A stretch of DNA of 64,000 bases from Larimichthys crocea (taxonomy: Eukaryota > Chordata > Actinopteri > Sciaenidae), in assembly GCF_000972845.2 (NCBI RefSeq), contig NC_040016.1, positions 381,105-445,104 of the forward strand, read 5' to 3'. Numbering within the stretch: position 1 is the first letter of the stretch; every line of letters begins with the position of its first letter. The position numbers and the translations under genes are program-made. A model generated the notes under the pieces. The model did no database searches, was not told the origin of the DNA, and saw nothing but the letters and a program-made list of their open reading frames with translations. Positions 1 to 14,108 of the stretch are shown one piece after another.

Positions 1-939
1 CTTATATACTCTGAGTGATCTACAGTTTATCATTTGCCCAGGTGAGCAAGGATCCAATCAGATTGATTGCGTCAAAATATTTACCTGGTCCTTAACGCAA
101 CACAGCATTAAACAGTAGTTGACATTTCTACATACAATATGTGTAAAGGATGTCTAACATAACATACTGTTATTTCAAGAGCCAAATCTGAAGTATATCC
201 ATGCATGTCCAAAATCTAAATGTCAGTCTGTGTCTCTGTCTGGGGACTTTCTCACTGTCAGGGTCAAAATTCTCTCAGCGGATATTAAATTAAATGTGTT
301 TCACATTTCTCTCAGCACTAAATTTATTATAAATGTTTTAATACAACAATAGGAATAGATTTGTCAAATCCTTCCCGACTCCTTACAGCCAAAAACAGGG
401 TTTAGCTCCTCTTGTGCACAGAGCACAGGACTGTGGATTGTGGGATTGTATGATTGTTTTGTCATCATACAATCATGAGTACACACCCACACACACACAC
501 AAACAGAGTCAGGACATGAAGGATGGGGGTGGCTTTTAGCCAAAAGGAGATTTTGCAGCTTCTCCCTCTGTTTCCAGCAGCAGCTGCACACTGTAAAAAA
601 TGTAAACCACTGCAGACACAGAGCAGCATTATCATCCCTTTTGTGTGTCTGTCAAGTTCAAGTCCATTGCCAAAATGTGTACATCTCTTACTGTCTACAG
701 TATCTGTGCACAATATCTGTGCACGGCAGTTATGGTATGGTGAAGGTTAGAAAGATCATGGCTGGCAAATCAGTGGTTAAGGCATGTTTAGGCATCTATA
801 ACATGGAAAAGATCTTAACTTCAAACCCCTGCACAAATGTCAGTTATCAGTCAGTTGTTATCCATTTGATTAAAGCCATATTCACTCTTTTTAGACACAT
901 TTACTGAATATTTCAGTGTTGTTTCCAGCAGCAAACAAG
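1..939. other. intergenic or intronic, no gene seen
   Basis: AT-rich sequence with a short CA run near 483-500. No splice-bounded coding exon is convincing on either strand. If the candidate exon at 1420-1520 is real, this stretch would be its first intron. Confidence 0.5.
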
Positions 940-1285
940 CTCTGATAAACCTGCTCTACACCACCTGCTCAGCACCAAACAACAGACAATCAAAGTTAGA
1001 GACTAGCTGGTGAAGAAAGTGGAGCATCCACTAGCTAAAGAGGCAGATATTTCTCTCAGGAGCTTGTGGAGACCAAACATGACCTCAAACCAGAGTGAAT
1101 ATTTGACCTAAATCCATCGGGTGGACACAAACACAGCTCCAATGGAATGATAAATTTGCTTTGTCTGTACCAGATGTCAAAGCAGGTGATTGTTTGCTTT
1201 ATAAGGTGATAAGACACCAGATGTTGGGGTTTCCAAATGACCAAATAAGAATGACTTAATGCAGCTTTAAAGAAAAAACAGATTA
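940..1285 (+). repeat. dispersed teleost repeat, copy 1
   Basis: Resembles a repeat often met in perciform introns: 'agctggtgaa', then a stretch on 'gtggagacc', then 'ggtggacacaaacac' and 'ctttataaggtgataa'. A second, more diverged copy with the same order of landmarks lies at about 19238-19400. No coding capacity seen. Family name not assigned. Confidence 0.6.
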
Positions 1286-1419
1286 GTCATAGATCCTGGT
1301 AGACCACACGCATCAGTAATCTGTGAGCTGAACGTGTTAAGAGTCAGATATTAGAGTGTGAGAAAAGATCAAAAGCAACCTCAGCATACATGATGGTCAC
1401 ACATCATTTGTGTCTTTAC

Positions 1420-1520
1420 CTGTCAGCTGGATGTCGGTCAAGACAGGTAGTCGACTGCAGCTGCAGGACGAGGAGAGAGAGGAGGAGGATGCAGCAGCAG
1501 TGTTTCCATGGTGAAGCCAT
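1420..1520 (-). CDS. candidate first coding exon of a secreted or membrane protein (partial)
   Basis: Minus strand. The ATG at 1520-1518 has G at -3 and G at +4. It opens 33 codons plus two bases, ending at a good donor (AG|GTAAAG) at 1420. The peptide begins MASPWKHCCC, followed by a run of about twelve Ile/Leu/Ser/Val residues and then a polar LQSTTC stretch. This is the layout of a cleavable signal peptide: short basic n-region, Leu-rich core, small residues before cleavage. The next exon would lie below position 1, outside the window, or within 1-1400 where none was recognised. CCAAT-type boxes lie upstream at 1620-1640. The gene family was not recognised. A chance open frame in CTC/CTG-rich DNA remains possible. 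Confidence 0.45.
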
Positions 1521-1559
1521 CGCTGTGGTGACAGGAGTGTGATGCCAGCACGCTCTCTC

Positions 1560-1640
1560 CCTCCCTCGTAATCTACTTTAATCAGCCCACCATCTTTAAG
1601 CCCCCTCCTGACAGACTGGGGAATCAGCCAATCAGGGCAG
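1560..1640 (-). promoter_or_regulatory. putative promoter with CCAAT-type boxes
   Basis: On the minus strand, CTGATTGGCTGATTCC (1620-1635) holds an inverted CCAAT box about 100 bp upstream of the candidate signal-peptide ATG. No TATA box is obvious. Supports, without proving, a minus-strand start here. Confidence 0.35.
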
Positions 1641-2760
1641 AGCAGAGACATGCAGGGATGAGAGAGCTCTGCCTCTGCACACCAGCAAAAGACATTTGCT
1701 GCTCACACATTCTCTCATTTTCAATTGACCTCAGTCAAAACACATTGTCTTACAGCAGATTATTAGCAAACATAGAGTATTTCATTCATAGTTTTTCAGA
1801 CAGTCTGAGGAAAAGGCTCAGTTTTCACAGAATACAAACATGGAATACATCATTAATTTAATCATTGATTGATATAATCTGCGGCATGTTTTAGTGCACC
1901 AGCAGTAAGAACAACAACACAACATGAAGTTGGGGCTCCTGTTTGTTGATGCAGTGTTGATAAATATTCATTATTTCATTCATGTTGACTGAAAGAAATT
2001 GAGATTATAGGGAGGGAGTGTTGGCCTGATTATTACTGTGCTCTATTTATTTATTTTTATCTCCTTTGTGCTGCACCATGAGGGGGAAACGAGTCAATGC
2101 AGCTCTGTGAGGCTGCACCATGTACTGATCATACACTGTAAAACATTGTACAGGAATTTGGTAGAATCAATTTATCTTTTCTCAATAACTTAACGTAAAT
2201 ATACAAGTTTTATTAATTAAAACTAAATTTGACAGAAACTTTCTAGTTTTTTTTTTTCAGACATATTCAGAGTCCAAAGTTTTAACTTTTTGTTTTTTTA
2301 GTACAATTGACACAGGCAGTAATCATCTTCTGTATAAAACATGGACCACCTTTAAATCAAAGCATCCACGCTGTTAATTATACATAACTTTAAGCCTTAA
2401 TATAATTTGAACAGGTGAGTTCTATAAAAAATTCACACTCAGTACAGTTGCCATGTCTTATCGAGACTGGCTCACTTCTGTAGCCAGACTTCACAGCCAC
2501 AGAGGTTACCATTTCACATAAACCAGAAACAGGTTGTTCTTCAAAATAAGAGTAAAGCCAAAAATAATCGATAGAGCACATTAGCCAAATAAAACACTGG
2601 GTGGTAAATTTGTTTTGTTAGTAAAGACGGACAACAAGAAATCAAGCTGAGTTTGTATTCTTTGTTTTCTTTCCCTTAAACCTGTCTGTGTCAATTGTAC
2701 AAAAAATATGAATAGTTTTCATTTTTGTATTTATTTTAATAATATTTATTAAATATAAAA
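1641..2760. other. intergenic, no gene seen
   Basis: AT-rich DNA with homopolymer runs. Short open frames on both strands lack splice context and protein-like composition. Confidence 0.6.
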
Positions 2761-2761
2761 C

Positions 2762-3116
2762 TTAAAGGTCCAGTGTGTAGAATTGAGAGGCGTAATCGCT
2801 GCATTGCAATCTCCTCACATCACCCTCACCTTTCTATTGTAAAGGAGAAACAACACTTGAAAGGCCATGTCTAGAGTCAGTATTTAGTTTGTCTGTTCTG
2901 GGCTACTGTAGAAACATGGCGTTTCAACATGGCAGCCTACATGAAAGAGGACCAGCTCCTACTGTAGATATAAAAGGATCATTTTTAAGTAACAAAAACA
3001 AAAAGATTGTTATTTTCAGGTAATTATACATGCATGAAATCATAGTTATAAATATTATATGTCTGCCTTATTCTGAAAATAAAGGCCCTAAATCTTACAC
3101 ACTGCACCTTTAAATA
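2762..3116. mobile_element. MITE-like element, copy 1
   Basis: Imperfect terminal inverted repeats: left 'ttaaaggtccagtgtgtag', right 'cttacacactgcaccttta'. The interior has no transposase. A shorter diverged copy with the same left end is at 59228-59504 inside ccdc66. The type is common in teleosts and is probably mobilised in trans by a DNA transposon. Confidence 0.75.
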
Positions 3117-3230
3117 AATAAAATATAGATAATAAAATATAAAATATTTACATTTCTGCATGAAGAGGTTCTCAAAACAAAATTACAAAATGACATTGAA
3201 TAATATATAATATAAAATAATACACAAATA

Positions 3231-3598
3231 CCAGACATGGGACCAAGTCACCCATGCCATGTGCAAGTCTTAAGTATTTTTTTCTTGGGCAAGTCAAGTC
3301 ACATTTGGCATATTGTAATTTTAGCTGCAGAATCTGATCTTAATAAACTGAAAGGCATTATTACATAAGTAAGTGTAAGTAAACATCACTGTGCCCAACC
3401 TGTTAAAAAAATATTTGTATTGTAAATACTCATGTTCAGTAAAATACATCATGGAATCAAACAGTGATAACGTAATTATGAGTTATAATAATAAATACAT
3501 TTTATATGCACATAAAACATGATGTGAATAACACTCAAGTCATTCAAGTCATCGTGTCTCAAGTCACAAGTCACAAAGTGTCAGGTCCCCATGTCTGA
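3231..3598. mobile_element. MITE-like element with CAAGTC-rich interior
   Basis: Terminal inverted repeats: left 'cagacatgggaccaagtca', right 'ggtccccatgtctg'. The interior is enriched in the word caagtc or its variants, typical of a known teleost non-autonomous DNA transposon type. No coding capacity. Confidence 0.7.
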
Positions 3599-3654
3599 TA
3601 AATACACAGTCACTGTTCTCCATTAGTGTGATCATTTCAGTCAGGCACTTTCTG

Positions 3655-3742
3655 TGGCCACGCCCGGCCGGGGTCCTGTGAGTAGACATTGCCGCGGTGC
3701 AGCCTGGTCCTTCCTTTCCTCCCCAGGCTCGCTGCTGTAATC
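3655..3742 (+). promoter_or_regulatory. rps23: rps23 core promoter and 5'TOP-type leader
   Basis: GC-rich stretch ending in a pyrimidine tract at 3708-3724 (ccttcctttcctcccc), 19 bases before the ATG. Vertebrate ribosomal-protein mRNAs start at a C inside such a tract (5'TOP), which places translation under mTOR/LARP1 control. The start site is probably 3709-3712. Inferred from sequence, not mapped. Confidence 0.7.
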
Positions 3743-6900
<3,158 letters not shown>

Positions 6901-6915
6901 ACAGTTGAGGCAGAA

Positions 6916-6926
6916 AATAAAATAAA
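6916..6926 (+). terminator. rps23: rps23 polyadenylation signals
   Basis: Two overlapping AATAAA hexamers begin 16 and 21 bases after the stop codon; the short 3'UTR is normal for a ribosomal-protein mRNA. Confidence 0.85.
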
Positions 6927-7278
6927 ACATCTTTTCAAATACAGACTGGCTGTTTCGTGTTCTCATTTGTGTCACTTGCAATTGTTACTTTAAGCAGCAC
7001 TTTAAAAAACATGAATAAGGGTTGGACCCTCTACGCGCTGCAAGTCAGCAAACATGGTTTGGACACATTCTGACTCTTATTAGTAAGACTGTAGTAATCC
7101 ATCAAGCCTGAAAACAGTTTCTAGTATGCTTGCTTGTAATAATTCTGTTTCAGATTGGGAAGATTCCTGTATACACTGCAGCAAGTATCGAGTCCAATAC
7201 TCATTGTTCTGTGTGACAGAAAAAATGGATTATGGATTCTCTGAAGTCCTGAAAGATCTTTGATTTAAATGAACTAAA

Positions 7279-7818
7279 TCAGGGGTCCAAACTTCTTTTT
7301 TTTTTATAGAGGGCCAGATTTAATTTAAAAACATTAACATTTAAAAGATTTAAATGAAAACAAGTTACATACAAGTTCTATAATTATTTTTATTAAATGG
7401 TGGTGTCACCAAATCTAAGCCAATTAGGCATGAATAAATCTAAAACAGTTCTAACCTTCTTTCACATCTGGAGTCATAACGAAGAATAAATTGTATGGAA
7501 CACGTTAACCTTGCATGAAGTTGATACAAATCTGAACCTCATGTTCATTTTAAACATGACATGAGTAATGCAAAGTCTTAACATTTAAGTTTAAAACATA
7601 TCACTCTTGCTCTTTCACAAAATCATTCAGAAAGTCATATTGTGTCACATCTACAGATATATAACACCAGCTCAAATGCTTCATTATGTCAACCAAAAAA
7701 GCCAAATCTTCTAGTCATACAGTATCTGACAATCCTAGCAAGCCAAAAATGAAGTTTCGGGCCACATGAAATCTGTCGTGGGCCATGATTGGCCCCCGGG
7801 TTTTTGGACATGCCTGAA
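7279..7818. mobile_element. non-autonomous hAT-like element
   Basis: Left end 'caggggtccaaactt' and right end 'tttttggacatgcctg' form an inverted pair; the inner flanks carry 'gggccaga' and 'cgggccacatg'. This is the classic hAT end type. The interior is AT-rich and non-coding. Confidence 0.75.
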
Positions 7819-8756
7819 CTAGATGGACTGCCTTAAGTGTACATTTTAACGTGGTCAGTGTAGATGGGTGAAATGCTTGAAATTAAAACTGCTCTGTACT
7901 ATCAGATGCACACAAGATAAAAGATTTTTTAAAATGTGGCACTAGAAGCATTTGTCCAAGCATATCTGAACTTGAGCAGCCTGTTTTAATGTTGAACGTG
8001 TTCTTCAATACTTTCAGTGGACTGATCACAGAGCAGACATTTTGATTTGTCATAGCAGGAAATTTACAGGTGTATTAATGATGGCTGCATTCCACTTCAG
8101 GGAGGTCGTGCTATTGTGTGTCAAAGGATTGCTGCATCAAGTCCAGAGTCAATTTTGTAAATGAAAGATAATAGGGGACAAAGTAGTTCAGGTATATTGG
8201 ATTTAAACAGATTGCAGAGAGATTATTTTGTATACAAATACATCATATCCATTTATATTTGTGATGAAACAGTACATTTTATTTGAGGAAAAACAACCTA
8301 AATTGTGTGAACAATATAGTGATATTGAGTGTTGTCTGTATTTCTTTTCCTGTCCTCGGTATCCTCCTTTTCAACAAGGTTGGAAAACAAAACAGACTTA
8401 AAAAAAGATTGCAGAATTGTTAGACTTGGAACCTCTAAAATACAAATTTGACTAATGCAGGTCTTTGCAGGAGACTGCAGGACATTGTCATGTAATCTGT
8501 AACCTGTGAACTGTAGCTTTCCTACCTTTTGGTGAAAGTGCAGTTTGCCAGGTTGATGTGCGAGGTGCTGTACTGCCCAGCAGGAGCATCTTGGGGTTCA
8601 GTGTCTTGCTCATGGACACTTGGACGTGTGGACAGGAGGAGCTGGAGATTTAACTGTCAACTCTGCTATCAGTGCTGCAGCTTCTCTTGTGGCTCTAGCT
8701 GTGTTTTTGTAGAGGAGCCATGTGTCAAAATCTAGTTTTCAGACTATTTATTCTAC
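7819..8756. other. intergenic; small repeat fragment near 8578-8690
   Basis: No gene seen. At 8590-8690 'ggggttcagtgtcttgctca' and 'ggacacttggacgtg' match a common teleost interspersed repeat; the open frame across it is not a host gene. Confidence 0.55.
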
Positions 8757-9765
8757 CTTTCCAAAAAATTAGAATATCATAGAAAAGTTTACTTATTTCC
8801 ATAATTCAATTAAAACGGTTAAACTTTCATAGATTATAGATTCAGGGCCCACACTTCAAACAATTTTAAGTATTTATTTGTTTATTTTAACAAAATGTGG
8901 GCTTCCAGCTCAAAAAACCCACAAAAACAGGAATTCAAAAAATTAGAATACTGTAAAGAAATCAGCCCAAGTTTTGCAGGGCATTAATGTTTTTAACATT
9001 AATGTTGTCACACACTAATCATCTACTAAACTCAAAGCACCTTACAGACTTGACAACTGGCCAGAAGACCATCATTGATACCCTCCATAGGATGGGTAAG
9101 CCACAAAAGTTCATAGCTAAGGAGGCTGGCTGTTCACAGAGTGCTGTGTCCAAGCATGTCAATGGAAAGTCTAGTGGTAGGGCAAAATGTGGCAGGAAAA
9201 GATGCACCAGCATAAGAGATGACCGTGGACTTCAGCAGAGAAAACAGAGAAGATTCAAGAATCTGGCAGAGATCCAGAAAGAGTGAAATGTGGTGGGAGT
9301 CACAGCTTCAAAAACCACCACATTCAGACACATCCGGGAGATGGGCTACAACTGTCAAATCTGGGCTTCCATAACTCCCACGCAATGCCACAGGCTGATT
9401 GCCTCAATGCCACGGCACATCGAGGCAGTGATTAAGGCAAAGGGATTCCCAACCAAGTATTGAACATTGACATATCGTTTAGAAAGTACCATATTTTGGA
9501 TTGATTTGATGTGATCCTAATTTCTTTCTTTTTTCAGCAAAAACTAAGAAGTAAATGGTAATTTCTTCACAGTATTCAAATTGTTTGAATTCCTGTTTTT
9601 GTGGGTTTTTTGAGCTGGAAGCCCAAAATATGTAAAAATAAACAAATAAATACTTGAAATTGTTTGAATTGTGGGCTCTATAATCTATGAAAGTTTAACC
9701 GTTTTAATTGAATTATGGAAATAAGTAAACTTTTCTATGATATTGTATTTTTTTGGAAAGAGTCT
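8757..9765 (+). mobile_element. internally deleted Tc1/mariner-like transposon
   Basis: Long inverted ends of about 90 bp or more: 8757-8850 ('ttccaaaaaattagaatatc') pairs with 9675-9763. A second inner inverted pair surrounds 'cccacaaaaacaggaattc' near 8919-8940 and its complement near 9588-9607. Inside, 9030-9285 encodes an N-terminal paired-like helix-turn-helix (GQKTIIDTLHRMGKP, then AGCSQSAVSKHVNGK). After a frame interruption, an 'SKTTTFRHIREMGY' segment follows, and 9410-9463 encodes the usual last residues (SMPRHIEAVIKAKG). The central DDE catalytic domain is missing, so the element is inactive. Confidence 0.85.
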
Positions 9766-11362
9766 GTATTGTGCTCACATGATTTTCTACTACACAGCAG
9801 TACTAGTTGTTGGTCTCTGGGTGTAGAGCAGCAATGATTAGTTGATACATGAATTAATCGAACACAAGAAGAACTATTTTGATAATTGATGAATAATTTT
9901 GAGCAAATATGCCTCTTACTGTTTTGTATCATTAATCACGTCTGATGGACATTTTCAGTATGTTCTGACATTTTATATATAAAATGATTAATCCATTAAT
10001 CAGAAATAGGCTTTTTATATATAAAATGATTAATCCATTAATCAGAAATAGGCTGCAGATTAATTAATAATGAAAATAATCATTAGTAGTTGTTCTGTTC
10101 AGAGTACACACACACCGCACAGAGGTCAGTCAGATGGGAATCGATGTAGGTGGTCAACAGTGGCTTAATCCAGCTGTAGTCTGTGTTACACTGACCGTCT
10201 GCTGATTAGTGCAAAGCATAAATTTAGCTGGAGGAGGTAAATATAGTAACACATATCAGATCCCATGTCCACCCTTACAGCCACAGTGCTGTAGCTAAAC
10301 AGCTGAAACATTAAAGTCTTGGGATTACATGAATGTACAGGTTTTTTTCTGCAGATCTATTGTGAACTTTATTGACACTATTCCAACACAGATGTTATAA
10401 TGTTGTGTCTGAATCACAGCCGTATGTGCAGACAGGTGTCTGCTGTTTAACCACCGTGAGTTCATTGATATAACCCACGTAGGCATACAGCTCTGGTTTC
10501 AGTCACAGGTCAGACCTCTGCTCCTCCTGCCATCTTCAACAACAACAACATATTCACTTTTAATCTGCAAGGAGTCCACAGGCAAGTAGAGGGAACCAAA
10601 ACAACAACACTAAACCACGAGGTAAAAAATACGTTGATATTTTGGCAAGCAAACTGTAGTTATGTACTGCAGCACATCTCTGATATAATAGACATATTGG
10701 ATGATAAAGTACAGAATATATACTGTGTTCAGAGACAAGATTAAAAGCCGTTTTGTGTTTGACAGTGGCGATAGGAGAGAAAAGAAACATGGGGATAGCA
10801 AGATGCAGCAAATGGATTTGGGCACTAATCTGGCTTTGCTTAGATTTTCAAGGTCTAAAGCCAAGTAGAAACTTTCCTCCAATTGTGTGTCACCAGTTTG
10901 TGTTTGGTCCTTCATTGTTTTAACATGACAAACATGCTCAAAGTTTTCACAGTTTGGGGTGTAAGAGCTCAGACAAGCCTTGACCTCAACTCAAACCTTT
11001 CAACAACTTGAACGGCGAACCTGATCACCTTACCTATCAGTCAGTGCCAGACCTCACTAATGCTCTTGTAAAGTTTCAAAGTCCTTCAGGGCGTTTCTTT
11101 GAAAAGGGTTAAATCGACAACTAAGTCACCCCAGATTTGACTCTTCTCGAAGTTCCTGCAGTCAGGTTTCAACATCTCGTGGAAAACCTTTCCAGAAGAG
11201 CAGAGATGTTTTATCAGCAGATTAACTCTGATAGTTTTCACACAAAGTTTCAATATTCAGGTTCACATACACATTATGGCCATGTGGTATACATGATGTA
11301 CTGCAAAAACCACCAGTCCAGTGAAACATACCTTCAAAAAAATGTTTCTCCTTTTTGAACAG
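9766..11362. other. intergenic / asb14 upstream region
   Basis: No coding exon recognised. Holds the 42-bp tandem duplication at 9971-10054. The asb14 promoter and any 5' untranslated exon must lie here or further upstream, since the first coding exon begins after a splice acceptor at 11362. No clear promoter signature seen. Confidence 0.5.
9971..10054. repeat. 42-bp perfect tandem duplication
   Basis: Two identical 42-bp units in tandem, starting 'ttttatatataaaatgatta' at 9971 and again at 10013. Each unit contains the near-palindrome 'tgattaatccattaatca'. Confidence 0.95.
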
Positions 11363-11376
11363 GAGCCTTTAGCATC

Positions 11377-14070
11377 ATGGAGTTTGAACAATTTAGGACA
11401 GAGGATGATGATGATGAAGAAGATGCAGCTATTCAGTACATGATCGAACAGAGTCTGCTGGAGAGCAACAAACCAAAGGAAACTCATCGAGACTCCACGA
11501 CACGAGCCAGCAGAAGGTCGGTCTGGAAACCCAGATTACACACCTGTACGATCCAGTGTGAACCAACACAACAACTGTGCCATTAAATAATTCTGTTCAG
11601 TTTCACAGAATTTGTGTTCGCCATGTTTCTTCTCACAGCTCTGGGCCTGAGTCTGTAGACAGCAGCACGATCTTTACTGCTATAAGACAAGGTGAGTGAG
11701 GGGGATTCAAAGCTTGAAGATTGGTCTCCACACTGAATGTCTCACTGAAGGTTCAGCTAAAATGAATCTCCAAAGTATCTTTTTCTACTTCTGGAGCATT
11801 AACCAGTCAACTGTAGTGGGTTAAGTTTGGGCCAAAGCAGTGAAGATGAGTTATAAAATGGCAATTTACCAACAGGGACTTTGTAGATAAGAAGGCCAAC
11901 CAACTTTATATTGGAACACGCAGCAGCAAGTGTTTATTGATCAGCAGTATTGAACCTTAGAGCAGTGTCTTAAATGAGTCTAGGGGCAGCATCAGTGTGT
12001 TGATATATAAACTGAAAGTAATTGGGTACTTTGGCTGGTTTGAACTAAGAAGCAACTTCGTTCATATAGCAGCAATCAGGTAGTTTTGCGCCAATATCTC
12101 GACAGAGAACTATTTTACAGTCATGATGCAGACCCGCACCAGGTGCCTGGGTTATGTCACATATGGACATTTGTGTGGGTGTGGACTGATTCGGAGTATG
12201 ACACACATGCACCTCCCTCCAGGTAATGAGAAGCTCTTGAAGGATCTGTGTGTCCGACAGAAAGACAAGTTTTCAGAGACAGACAGCAGAGGTTGGACTC
12301 CCATCCATGAAGCAGCAGCTCAGACCAACCAAACCATCCTGGAGCTCACATTCAAAGGTTTGTATTCGCTTTCTGTACAGCTTCACAATAACGTACAACA
12401 GCAGATGTGATGATAAAGAGGTTTATCAAAACAAACTGTGATTTTGTTCTCTAGGTTCAGGTCCAGACTCTGTAGAGCGTCGTACTCTTCGTGGTCAGAC
12501 GCCTCTCTTTCTCGCAGTAGAACGAGGTCTGATAGAAAACGTCTCCTTCCTCCTCCAACATGGAGCTCAGCCGGACAGCCAGGACCAAGACGAGGAGTCA
12601 CCGATGCTCATAGGTAAGCTGACCAACATTTCGCTGACCAACATTTCACTGCCTCAAAGCCTGTTATTACTTAAGTGATTGTACTTAGTTACAATAAACC
12701 ACTGACAAATACCATATTTCTACTTCCCACTGCAGCGATCCGTTCAGACTACATCGACCTGGTGAAGCTGCTGCTCCTACGTGGCTCTAGGGTAAACCAT
12801 GAATGCTGCCACGGCCGCCGTCCCCTCCACGAGGCCTCACGGTTGGGTAAAGCAGCGCTGGTGAACCTGCTGCTGGAGGCCGGAGCACAGCCAGACCCTC
12901 GCAGCCACTACGGCCTCACACCGCTGGCTCTGGCTGCTCAGGGAGGACACCTGGAGGTGGTGGAGACTCTACTAAAGAGAGGTCAGGGATGTCTCTACAT
13001 TATTACCTTGATTAGCCAGCTAATAATACTTACCGGTCCAACAGCAAGAAGTCTAGCTCAGCATCTGTCTTTCAGCCTTTTATTTCACCAAGCTCTCGCC
13101 AACGACTAAAAGTCAGTCCCAGACTTACTCTTGTCTGGCGGCTTCTTGCCCACTCACTCTCTCAATTTCTCTTTTTAGCTTCTTCCGTCAACGTCCTCTT
13201 CGGTCTCTTCTCCTCTGCAATTATGTCCATAGAGGCTGCTGAGCCCGGTTACATTGCCCACTTGCCCAGCTCCGGTTCTGGCACAACACTAGCTTTGTTT
13301 CTTGTCAGCACCCCCCCCACGCACCAGTCCTGTAAACCCTTTTCCCAGTGGTCCAAAATGCCTGTGATACAAACACTAGCACTTCCCCGGTGCTCTGAGC
13401 TCACAAGTCTGAGCAGCCCGGTTAACAAACTGGGCTAACATTAGCTAACAGCAGCTACAGTTGGCAGCAGTGCACTTCATCCATCAGGAAACTCTGTAAA
13501 TCACAGAGAGTTGGAAAACTAGAAAACATTTTCTTCAGAAAATATGACCCAGTTTCACCAAAATCAGTGAAATAGTTGGTCGTGTGTAACTTAGTGCCGA
13601 AAAGAGTTACATACTTACATAGTGTGAGAACAGATGTACTGCGTGACAAGTGGGAATGAAAACAAATATACACTTAAGAGGACTTGTACTTTGATACTTG
13701 TCCTGCATAAAACTTCAGCTGCAGCTAATAAGAGCCCTTGCCAGTCTTACACATAAATCAGTTGGGTATTTTCCCAACTTGCAGTCTGTTTTGGTACAAA
13801 ATGTTTTCTTGTTGTTGTCCTGCAGGGGCGGACGTCCTGTCCCAGGCGGAGGATGAGGCCTCCATCTTGTATGAGGCGTCCTCGTCTGGAGATCCATCTG
13901 TCATTAGCCTTTTGCTGGAGTACGGCGCTGATGCCAACGTCGCCAAACAGACAGGACACATGCCGATCCACCGTGTGGCACACAGAGGACACCTGCAGTA
14001 AATGCTATTTTCTGTCCCACAAAGCAAAAACATGAACAATTGATTAGATTTTAGTATATGTATATATATC

Positions 14071-14108
<38 letters not shown>

